Part shown: one piece after another, positions 8,581-16,040 of the stretch
How the letters are laid out: the number at the start of each line of letters is the position of its first letter
How positions within the stretch are numbered: position 1 is the first letter of the stretch
Source of the DNA: an uncultured Christensenellaceae bacterium
Lineage (GTDB): Bacteria > Bacillota > Clostridia > Christensenellales > Borkfalkiaceae
DNA: 63,261 bases
NCBI GenBank assembly: GCA_910587365.1
Contig: CAJUKJ010000008.1
Location: 1 to 63,261 of the forward strand
Reading direction: 5' to 3'
Translations under genes and position numbers: made by a program
Notes under the pieces: generated by a model
Database searches by the model: none
What the model saw: only the letters and a program-made list of their open reading frames with translations
What the model was told of the DNA's origin: nothing

Positions 8581-9216
8581 TCAGCATTTAACAGGCTGCG
8601 CGTATTCAACACCGAAAGTTTCCACCGTAACTTTTTTCATTGTCTGGGGAATTTTGGGTTTATCGTTCCAATCAGTGGAAACCGATGCAATTTCATCAAC
8701 GACTTCTATTCCCTCGGTAACTTTACCGAATGCTGCGTACTGCCCGTCGAGATGTGAAGCGTTCTTGTGCATAATAAAAAATTGTGAACCCGCGCTGTCC
8801 ATAGATGCTGCACGTGCCATAGAAAGCACTCCGCGCTCGTGTTTTAAATCATTTTGCGTAAAACCGTTCAATGCAAACTCGCCTTTAATGCAGTATCCCG
8901 GACCACCCGTACCAATGCCCGCAGGGTCGCCGCCCTGAATCATAAAGCCGTAAATTACACGGTGAAAAATAAGCCCGTCGTAAAATCCGCTTGAAGCGAG
9001 ACTTATGAAGTTATTTACAGTGTTGGGGGCTTTTTCCGGATAAAGCTCCGCTTTAATGGTTTTACCGTTTTCCATTTCAATTGTTATAACAGGATTTTTC
9101 ATAGTTTCTTCTCCTTTATCGACATTGTCAACGTCGGCATTGCAACCGACAAATACCAATGACGTCATTAAAACAAAAATTGCGATTAAAATTGAAGTTA
9201 TTAGCCGTTTTTTCAT
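8581..9216 (-). CDS. cyclophilin-type peptidyl-prolyl isomerase, lipoprotein form
   Basis: The C-terminal ~165 residues are a complete cyclophilin domain (FHRVIYGFMIQGGD, GSQFFIMH, FGKVTEG) that catalyses cis-trans isomerisation of proline bonds during folding. The N-terminus MKKRLITSILIAIFV ending in LVFVGC is a lipoprotein-type signal, although Phe at -3 is a weak lipobox. The start at 9216 follows AGGTG. A second ATG at 9102, in front of the catalytic domain, has the much stronger AAAGGAG and would yield a cytosolic protein of normal PpiB length. The first ten bases overlap the end of the deaminase gene, so the two are translationally close. Confidence 0.9.
   Translation of the reverse strand: MKKRLITSILIAIFVLMTSLVFVGCNADVDNVDKGEETMKNPVITIEMENGKTIKAELYPEKAPNTVNNFISLASSGFYDGLIFHRVIYGFMIQGGDPAGIGTGGPGYCIKGEFALNGFTQNDLKHERGVLSMARAASMDSAGSQFFIMHKNASHLDGQYAAFGKVTEGIEVVDEIASVSTDWNDKPKIPQTMKKVTVETFGVEYAQPVKC
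9100..9117 (-). promoter_or_regulatory. internal ribosome binding site and start in the cyclophilin gene
   Basis: On the minus strand AAAGGAG (9117-9111) stands 8 bases before an in-frame ATG (9102-9100). It is the best Shine-Dalgarno of the gene and sits exactly between the signal peptide/linker and the catalytic domain. Confidence 0.55.
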
Positions 9217-9224
9217 TCCGACAC

Positions 9225-9677
9225 CTATAAATCGCAATATTTTTCTATTTTTACCCCCGCTTCTTCAAACAATTGAAGCGAGAAATTGTCAGGATAGCCC
9301 TCTTTATAAACCACACGGCTTATTCCCGAGTTAATTATTATTTTAGCACAGATAACGCAGGGTTGGTGCGTGCAGTAAAGTGTACATCCTTCTACGCTAC
9401 AACCTACCCTTGCAGCCTGTATAATCGCATTTTGTTCGGCATGGACGGCATAGCAAAGCTCGTGCATTGTACCGCTTTGGACGTTAAGCTTTTTTCTCAT
9501 ACATTCCTGCTTATCTACACAGCTCTTTATGCCCTGAGGCGCGCCGTTGTACCCCGTTGCTATAATACGCTTGTTTTTTACTATTACCGCACCTACGTGC
9601 CTATTCTCTTGAAAACAGCTTGACCATGAGCCTATCTGCTCGGTCATTTCCATAAATCTTTTATCCCATTTATCCAT
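9225..9677 (-). CDS. deoxycytidylate (dCMP) deaminase, ComEB type
   Basis: This zinc enzyme converts dCMP to dUMP for thymidylate synthesis. The motif HAEQNAI (His79, Glu81) and QPCVICAK (Cys107, Cys110) supply the zinc ligands and the proton-shuttling Glu, and the length of 150 residues is typical. AAGGTGG precedes the ATG. It is the first gene of a three-gene run with the cyclophilin and purB, giving a partly nucleotide-related operon. ComEB of Bacillus is the closest named relative I can suggest. Confidence 0.93.
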   Translation of the reverse strand: MDKWDKRFMEMTEQIGSWSSCFQENRHVGAVIVKNKRIIATGYNGAPQGIKSCVDKQECMRKKLNVQSGTMHELCYAVHAEQNAIIQAARVGCSVEGCTLYCTHQPCVICAKIIINSGISRVVYKEGYPDNFSLQLFEEAGVKIEKYCDL

Positions 9678-9700
9678 AATAAGCCACCTTACGACTAAGT

Positions 9701-9729
9701 TAAATAGAGTGTAACATAATTTTTCTCAA
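9701..9729 (-). promoter_or_regulatory. probable promoter of the dCMP deaminase-cyclophilin-purB operon
   Basis: TTGAGA (9729-9724) and TATTTA (9706-9701) on the minus strand are spaced by 17 bases, upstream of the deaminase start at 9677. The -10 box is imperfect. Confidence 0.45.
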
Positions 9730-9822
9730 AAAGCAATTTTTTACATTATTTTGTTTTATTTTATTTACGTTAGTTTATAAAATAGCTGTATAAAAAAAGA
9801 ATTTATTTCGGAGGATTTAATA

Positions 9823-10107
9823 ATGAAAATTAAACCGTTATTTGACAAAGTTGTTGTCGAAGGGCTTAAAGCTGAAGAAAAAACCAAAAGCGGACTATAT
9901 CTTACTTCCGCCGCACAGGAAAAGCCTGCAACCTGCGTTGTAGTGGCAGTCGGCCCCGGAGGCACGATTGACGGAAAAGAAATTAAAATGCAGGTCAAGG
10001 TTGGCGATAAAGTTCTGCTTGCAAAATACAGCGGAACCGAGGTTAAAGTTGACGATAAAGAATATACGATTATCCGCCAAAGCGATATTTTGGCGATTGT
10101 CGAATAA
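9823..10107 (+). CDS. groES: co-chaperonin GroES
   Basis: GroES forms the seven-subunit lid of the GroEL folding chamber in the cytoplasm. The 94-residue length, the N-terminal KIKPLFDKVVVEG and the C-terminal YTIIRQSDILAIVE are typical. CGGAGG lies just before the ATG. It is followed 19 bases later by groEL, the usual operon. The 145 bases upstream contain no TTAGCACTC-N9-GAGTGCTAA (CIRCE) element, so control by HrcA at this site is not supported. Confidence 0.97.
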   Translation: MKIKPLFDKVVVEGLKAEEKTKSGLYLTSAAQEKPATCVVVAVGPGGTIDGKEIKMQVKVGDKVLLAKYSGTEVKVDDKEYTIIRQSDILAIVE

Positions 10108-10126
10108 TTATAAGGAGATTTGATTT

Positions 10127-11755
10127 ATGGCTAAACAGATTAAATACGGCGATGAAGCAAGAAAATTACTTGAAAATGGTGTTAACGTAGTTGCGGATAC
10201 CGTAAAAATTACACTTGGACCCAAAGGCAGAAACGTTGTGTTGGACAAGAAGTTCGGCGCACCTCTTATCACTAACGACGGCGTTACTATTGCAAAAGAA
10301 ATCGAGCTTGAAGACCCCTTTGAAAATATGGGCGCACAGCTTGTAAAGGAAGTTTCAACTAAAACCAACGACGTTGCCGGCGACGGCACCACTACCGCCG
10401 TTGTACTTGCACAGGCTATAGTTAAAGAAGGGCTTAAAAACCTTGCCGCAGGCGCAAATCCCGTTATTTTAAAGAAAGGCATTGCTACCGCTGTCGATAC
10501 GGCTGTTGCAAAAATTCAGTCGATATCCAAACCCGTTGAAAACAAACTGGGAATTTCACAGGTTGCTTCCATTTCCGCCGGCGACGAAAAAATCGGCGAA
10601 CTTATTGCCAATGCAATGGAAATTGTCGGAAAAGACGGCGTAATTACCGTCGAGGAAGGCAAAACTATGGCAACCGAGCTTACCACGGTTGAAGGTATGC
10701 AGTTTGACAGAGGTTACGCCTCCGCTTATATGGTAACCAACACCGATAAGATGGAAGCCGTTCTCGATAACCCTTACATCCTCATTACCGATAAAAAGAT
10801 ATCTTCCCTTCAAGAAATTTTGCCCGTTATTGAGCCTATCGCACAGCAGGGTGCAAGACTTTTAATAATCGCAGAGGATGTTGAAGGCGACGCGCTTGCC
10901 GCACTTATAGTCAATAAACTTAAAGGAGTTTTAAATTGCGTTGCGGTTAAAGCTCCCGGCTTCGGCGACAGAAGAAAAGCTATGCTTGAAGATATAGCAA
11001 TTCTCACGGGAGGCACGGTAATATCAAGCGACTTGGGTTATGAATTCAAGGACGTAACTACCGATATGCTTGGCAGAGCTGCGCAGATTAAAGTTGACAA
11101 AGACAATACCACCATTATCAACGGTGCAGGCGAAGCCAAAGCAATTAAAGCACGCGTATCCTCCATTAAAGCACAGATTGCCGAAACGACTTCCGATTAC
11201 GACAGGGAAAAGTTACAAGAAAGACTTGCAAAACTTGCAGGCGGCGTAGCGGTAATTAACGTAGGCGCAGCAACCGAAGTTGAAATGAAGGAAAAGAAAC
11301 TGCGCATCGAAGACGCGCTTGCGGCAACACGCGCAGCTGTCGAAGAAGGAATTGTCCCCGGCGGCGGCGTGGCTCTCCTCTCCACTATCCCCGAACTCAA
11401 AAAGCTTCTTGATACGCTTGAAGGCGATGAAAAGACGGGCGCAACTATCGTAATGAAAGCCATTGAAGAACCTGTTCGCCAGATTGCAAAAAACGCAGGT
11501 TTCGACGGCTCGGTAGTAGTCAACACAATTTTAACTTCCAAAAAGAAGAATTACGGCTTCAACGCTTTGAAGAACGAGTACACCGATATGGTTGCAAGCG
11601 GTATTATTGACCCGACTAAGGTTTCACGCTCGGTATTACAGAATGCCGCTTCGGTTGCGGCAACACTTTTGACAACCGAAAGTATCGTAACCGATATACC
11701 CACTCCCCCCGCAGCAGCTCCTATGGGTAACCCTGAAATGGGCGGAATGTATTAA
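10127..11755 (+). CDS. groEL: chaperonin GroEL
   Basis: The 542-residue 60-kDa chaperonin refolds proteins in an ATP-driven double ring. The ATP site appears as GPKGRNVV and GDGTTTAVVLAQ, and the C-terminal hinge region as GIVPGGGVALL. The tail ends NPEMGGMY, a short version of the flexible Gly-Met tail. AAGGAG precedes the ATG. A strong terminator follows at once, so groES-groEL is a closed two-gene unit. Confidence 0.98.
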   Translation: MAKQIKYGDEARKLLENGVNVVADTVKITLGPKGRNVVLDKKFGAPLITNDGVTIAKEIELEDPFENMGAQLVKEVSTKTNDVAGDGTTTAVVLAQAIVKEGLKNLAAGANPVILKKGIATAVDTAVAKIQSISKPVENKLGISQVASISAGDEKIGELIANAMEIVGKDGVITVEEGKTMATELTTVEGMQFDRGYASAYMVTNTDKMEAVLDNPYILITDKKISSLQEILPVIEPIAQQGARLLIIAEDVEGDALAALIVNKLKGVLNCVAVKAPGFGDRRKAMLEDIAILTGGTVISSDLGYEFKDVTTDMLGRAAQIKVDKDNTTIINGAGEAKAIKARVSSIKAQIAETTSDYDREKLQERLAKLAGGVAVINVGAATEVEMKEKKLRIEDALAATRAAVEEGIVPGGGVALLSTIPELKKLLDTLEGDEKTGATIVMKAIEEPVRQIAKNAGFDGSVVVNTILTSKKKNYGFNALKNEYTDMVASGIIDPTKVSRSVLQNAASVAATLLTTESIVTDIPTPPAAAPMGNPEMGGMY

Positions 11756-11773
11756 TTTGAAAATTAAAATATA

Positions 11774-11810
11774 AAAAACATAGCGGTCAATTTGACCGCT
11801 ATGTTTTTAT
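11774..11810. terminator. groESL terminator (bidirectional)
   Basis: A perfect 16-bp stem (11774-11789 with 11793-11808) with a 3-base loop and T/A flanks lies 18 bases after the groEL stop. It may also stop the opposing miaB-to-lyase operon, which ends at 12001 with no clear terminator of its own. The rest of 11811-12000 holds no gene that I can support. Confidence 0.88.
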
Positions 11811-12000
11811 ATTCGCATTTATTTATCCTCGAACATAAATTTGATTTTGTGTCTTCATCTTTAAGAATTAAAGTACAATTCAACTGCGACTACAGATTCT
11901 ACTATAATCAAAAAAACGCAGAGAAACGGTTACATAGTACAAGCAACCTCTCATTATTATTTGACACAATTATATAACCTCTATTTTAAAAAACAAGTAT

Positions 12001-13215
12001 TTACCTTAATTTATCCAAAATTTTTTCTAAGGCGTATTTACCGTGTTCGTATGTTAAGCCACCTTGAAAATAAGCAATGTATGGAGGTTTTACGGGGCCG
12101 TCGGCTGACAGTTCTATTGAAGCTCCGGAAACGAAAGTCCCGGCAGCCATAATTATTTTTTCGTCATAACCGGGCATATCCCAAGGTTCACAGGTAACAA
12201 AGCTGTCTATGGGAGATGCGTACTGTACTTCCCTTATAAAGTCAACCATCTTTTCGGCACTGTCAAATTGAATGGCACGGGTAATATCGTAAGGCATTTT
12301 ATTTATTGAGGGATAATTTATAAAACCGAGTTCGGACATTGCCTGCCCTATTAGTAAGCTTGTTTTGATTGCCTGCGCAACCGTATGCGGAGCCATAAAT
12401 AGCCCCTGATAAAAATATTGGTATCCGCCTGAAAAAGAACCTACTTCAAGCCCGATTGATGGCGCAGTAAGTCTTTTACCGATTAAATCAATGTAAATTT
12501 GCTTGCCGCAAATATAACCGCCCGTAGGAGCAAGCCCACCGCCTGCATTTTTAATGAGCGAACCTACGGCTAAATCCGCGCCGACTTCCGTCGGCTCCTT
12601 TTTTTCAACAAATTCCCCGTAACAGTTATCCACAAAAATACAACCGTTAAAACCAAGACCGCGTACAAATTTACAGGCTTCTTCAATCTCCGCACACGAA
12701 AAAGCATCGCGAAGTTCATATCCGCGCGAACGCTGAATATATACAACCTTTACATTTTTATTGAATTTTTTTCTTATTTCTTCATAGTTAAACTTATCAT
12801 TTTTTAAATTGCAATACTCAAAATTAACACCGAAGTCTTTTAAGGAGCCGTTATCTTCGCCAAAAATTACTCCTCTGATAGTATCATAAGGCATACCGCT
12901 TATACAAAATAACGTATCGGCAGGGCGCAAAAGCCCAAAAAGCGCGACAGTCAAAGCGTGAGTTCCCGAAACTATATGAGGAGATACAATACCGCTTTCA
13001 GTTCCAAAAACCTTTGCATAAACCTTTCCAAGACAATCCCTACCCTCATCGTCGTAACCGTAACCCGAAGTGCCGTTAAAATGTCTTAATGCTATACGGT
13101 ATTCGCTGAACGCATTTAAAACTTTTTTTTGGTTAAAATAAGCGATATCGTCAATTAAATTAAATTTTTCGTTAAGTTTACTTTCACAGTGTTCTATAAA
13201 CTTTGTATTATCCAT
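12001..13215 (-). CDS. methionine gamma-lyase family (YnbB/aluminum-resistance-like) PLP protein
   Basis: A 404-residue fold-type I PLP enzyme. HFNGTSGYGYDDEGRD near the N-terminus and SLIKNAGGGLAP with the likely PLP lysine Lys222 are hallmarks of the family called YnbB in Bacillus. Its true substrate is not established; cystathionine or methionine lyase activity is inferred from homology only. The start follows GGAG and overlaps the end of miaA by 8 bases. The position after miaA is common in Firmicutes, though hfq, which often sits between them, is absent here. Confidence 0.88.
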   Translation of the reverse strand: MDNTKFIEHCESKLNEKFNLIDDIAYFNQKKVLNAFSEYRIALRHFNGTSGYGYDDEGRDCLGKVYAKVFGTESGIVSPHIVSGTHALTVALFGLLRPADTLFCISGMPYDTIRGVIFGEDNGSLKDFGVNFEYCNLKNDKFNYEEIRKKFNKNVKVVYIQRSRGYELRDAFSCAEIEEACKFVRGLGFNGCIFVDNCYGEFVEKKEPTEVGADLAVGSLIKNAGGGLAPTGGYICGKQIYIDLIGKRLTAPSIGLEVGSFSGGYQYFYQGLFMAPHTVAQAIKTSLLIGQAMSELGFINYPSINKMPYDITRAIQFDSAEKMVDFIREVQYASPIDSFVTCEPWDMPGYDEKIIMAAGTFVSGASIELSADGPVKPPYIAYFQGGLTYEHGKYALEKILDKLR

Positions 13216-14110
13216 TATAAAGCTCCAATACGTTATCAGCAGTTGCTTCGTTTGGTTTCAGCCACACAATTCCCTTCAATTTTTTGAAAAAAGTTATTTG
13301 TCTTTTTGCGTAATGACGTGTATTTTGCTTAATTATGTCACGCATTGTACTATTGTTATTCTCATTTTTCAAACATTCAAGCACTTCCTTGTACCCAATC
13401 GCCTGCATACACTGAAATTTTTTATCAATTCCACGGCTTAACAAAGTTTTAACTTCTTCAATAAGTCCGCGTTCAAACATCTCATCGACGCGCCTGTTTA
13501 TCCTGTCGTATAACTCTTCCCTCGGATAATCTACCGCAACGGCAAGATACTCTCTTTTAGGAGCAAGGTTATCGCGTATTTCCGATTTTTTAATTCCGCC
13601 AATTTCATAAATTTCTAAGGCTCTGATAATACGCTTTGTATCGTTGACGTGAAGCTTTTCCGCAGTTTCGGGGTCAACCTCTTTAAGATAATTATATAGA
13701 TAATCTTTGCCGTATTGCTGTAACAGCTTTGAGTACTTTTCTCTTATAGTACTGTTTCCTTGTACGTTGCCGTAACTTAAATCGAATAATAAAGAATTAA
13801 TATAAAATCCTGTACCGCCGCATATAACAGGCACTTTACCTTTATTTATAAGCTCTTGTATAACGGGTTCTGCAAGCTGCGCGTATTCCGAAACACTGAA
13901 ACTGCACCAAGGGTCAACAATGTCTATTAAATGATGTTTAACCCCCTGCATCTCCCCGACAGCCGGTTTTGCCGTACCTATATCCAAACCTTTATAAATA
14001 AGTTGTGAGTCTGCGGATATTACTTCGCTATTAAGTTTTTTAGCGCAATCCACTGCAAGACTTGTTTTTCCGGAAGCAGTTGCGCCACAGATTACAAGAA
14101 GTTTTTCCAA
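13208..14110 (-). CDS. miaA: tRNA dimethylallyltransferase
   Basis: MiaA transfers dimethylallyl from DMAPP to N6 of A37 in tRNAs reading U-starting codons; MiaB then methylthiolates the product. The P-loop GATASGKT is at residues 9-16, followed by SADSQLIYKGLDIGTAKP and the DIVDPW region, all diagnostic. The 300-residue length is normal. It starts one base past the mutL stop. Its operon includes miaB, so both steps of ms2i6A formation are co-encoded. Confidence 0.97.
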   Translation of the reverse strand: MEKLLVICGATASGKTSLAVDCAKKLNSEVISADSQLIYKGLDIGTAKPAVGEMQGVKHHLIDIVDPWCSFSVSEYAQLAEPVIQELINKGKVPVICGGTGFYINSLLFDLSYGNVQGNSTIREKYSKLLQQYGKDYLYNYLKEVDPETAEKLHVNDTKRIIRALEIYEIGGIKKSEIRDNLAPKREYLAVAVDYPREELYDRINRRVDEMFERGLIEEVKTLLSRGIDKKFQCMQAIGYKEVLECLKNENNNSTMRDIIKQNTRHYAKRQITFFKKLKGIVWLKPNEATADNVLELYNG

Positions 14111-14111
14111 A

Positions 14112-16040
14112 CTAAACTATCCTTTTAAACATTTTTTCAATATCTTTTTTGCTCAACGTTACACATACTGGTCTGCCGTGAGGACATTTAAGCCCCATAT
14201 CACCTTTGAGCATTTCAAACAGAGCGTCAACTTCTTCTTGCGTAAGCTCCATACCGCCCTTAATTGCATGCTTGCAAGCAGTCATTGCAATCTTGTCTTT
14301 CAAAATATCTTCAAGTTTAATATCTTTGATATCTTTCATATCAGATAACAGCTCGTTAAAAAATTCTTCAAGATTTATATCTTGCAAATCCGCAGGAACT
14401 TCATCCACCCTGAACGAGCCAATCCCGAACGGCTTCAAATCAAATCCAAGGCTTCTGATAATTTTTATATTATTTTCGATAAACTCGGTTTCCTGTGCGT
14501 TCGTACTGAACAAATACGGTATAATTAATCCCTGTCTGTCAATTCTTCTGTTGACAATTTTTTCACGCAAACGGTCGTAAATCAATCTTTCGTGAGCCGC
14601 GTGCTGGTCTATAAGATAAACATTATCGCACATTTCATATATTAAATACGTATTAAAAAGATTACCCTTGTATTTGCATTTCTCAAATTCAATCATTTGC
14701 TGTTCGCGCATTCTTCTTGCATGTGTTTCATCTATGCGCGAATCTCCAAACAAGTCGCCCGACATCGTATCGTTGGTAACCGTAAGATTAATAGGTTCAG
14801 GCTTACTTATAAAACTTTCAAACGGCTCGTTTAAAAAAGGGTCATAATACTTTAACTGCTTTTCAGGGGACTTGGCTTTACCTTCTTCTTTGTAATCACT
14901 AACGTCGGCGGATTTTAATTCAAAAGAAATCACACTGTCGGACACTTTTTTGTATGCTTCCGTTTTAGGGGTTTCATAAATTTTATTGGGTTTTTCATCT
15001 ATCGTTGACTTTATTTCCGGTATTCTTAAACTGTCTACAACAAATTCAGCTGCGGTTGCAGTGCCGTCAAGCACCGAAGAAATTACGGAATACACCGCCC
15101 CGAAAATCGGACGGTTGTCTACAAATCTTACGTCTGCTTTGTTTGGATGAACGTTTACGTCAACCATATCCGAAGGAACTTCTAAATTTAGAACATAAAA
15201 AGGATACTGCCGTTTCATTGCATAACTCGCATAAGCATTTGAAACAGCCGTGCTTATCGTGTTATTAATTACATAACGTCCATTCAAAAAAGTACTTTGA
15301 TAAGTTTTGTTTGGCTTGAAAAAGTTTTGGTTGCCAATAAAACCGCTGATTTTAATGCTTTCTTTTTCCGCATTTATCTTAAAACACTGAGAAATTACTT
15401 TTGACCCATATACCTGGGCAATAGCCTCGTCAAGACCGCCGCCATAAGATTGCAACGTCAACTTCCCGTCGATAAAGTATTTGAAAGAAATTTTCGGATT
15501 ACCCAATATGTAGCGAGTCACGAAATTAGTTACGTCCGATTCCTCTTTTTTATCGGCTTTCAAAAATTTTGCTCTTACGGGAGTATTATAAAATAAGTCG
15601 CGTACACAGACTACCGTACCCTTTTGTAAGGCAGCAGGCTCAACCGCACCGACATTACCGTCAATACAGTTAACTTTATAAGCACAATTACCTTCGGTAA
15701 CAGAGGTTAAATCAACATGTGAAATTACCGAAATACTTGCAAGAGCCTCCCCTCTGAAACCGAGTGTAGTTATATTGTCAAGGTCGTCGGCGCACGATAT
15801 TTTACTTGTTGCATGCGGAAAGAACGCTGCACGCATATCGTCGCGTTCGATTCCCACACCGTTATCGACTACTTTAATCAATTGTTTTCCGCCGCGCTCG
15901 ATATAAATTTCTATCTCAGTCGCTCCCGCATCAAGACTGTTTTCAATTAACTCCTTGACGGCGGAATACGGTCTATCGATTACTTCGCCTGCCGCTATTC
16001 TGTTATAAACGCTCTTTGTTAAAATATTTATTTTTTTCAT
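14112..16040 (-). CDS. mutL: DNA mismatch repair protein MutL
   Basis: MutL links MutS recognition to strand incision. The GHKL ATPase region is clear: AAGEVIDRPYSAVKEL, IENSLDAGATEIEI, DNGVGI and GFRGEALASI. The C-terminal endonuclease motif DQHAAHERLIYDRL starts at Asp478, with ACKHAIKGG and CPHGRP completing the metal site, so this MutL should nick DNA itself, as expected where MutH is absent. The 642-residue length is normal. The ATG overlaps the mutS stop by 4 bases, indicating coupled translation. Confidence 0.98.
   Translation of the reverse strand: MKKINILTKSVYNRIAAGEVIDRPYSAVKELIENSLDAGATEIEIYIERGGKQLIKVVDNGVGIERDDMRAAFFPHATSKISCADDLDNITTLGFRGEALASISVISHVDLTSVTEGNCAYKVNCIDGNVGAVEPAALQKGTVVCVRDLFYNTPVRAKFLKADKKEESDVTNFVTRYILGNPKISFKYFIDGKLTLQSYGGGLDEAIAQVYGSKVISQCFKINAEKESIKISGFIGNQNFFKPNKTYQSTFLNGRYVINNTISTAVSNAYASYAMKRQYPFYVLNLEVPSDMVDVNVHPNKADVRFVDNRPIFGAVYSVISSVLDGTATAAEFVVDSLRIPEIKSTIDEKPNKIYETPKTEAYKKVSDSVISFELKSADVSDYKEEGKAKSPEKQLKYYDPFLNEPFESFISKPEPINLTVTNDTMSGDLFGDSRIDETHARRMREQQMIEFEKCKYKGNLFNTYLIYEMCDNVYLIDQHAAHERLIYDRLREKIVNRRIDRQGLIIPYLFSTNAQETEFIENNIKIIRSLGFDLKPFGIGSFRVDEVPADLQDINLEEFFNELLSDMKDIKDIKLEDILKDKIAMTACKHAIKGGMELTQEEVDALFEMLKGDMGLKCPHGRPVCVTLSKKDIEKMFKRIV

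Noticed and set aside
9678..9822. CIRCE element before groES
   Set aside because: No TTAGCACTC-type inverted repeat occurs on either strand of the gap.
11950..11975. Promoter-like TTGACA with TATATAA after groEL
   Set aside because: No gene follows on that strand and the spacing is poor; AT-rich chance match is likely.
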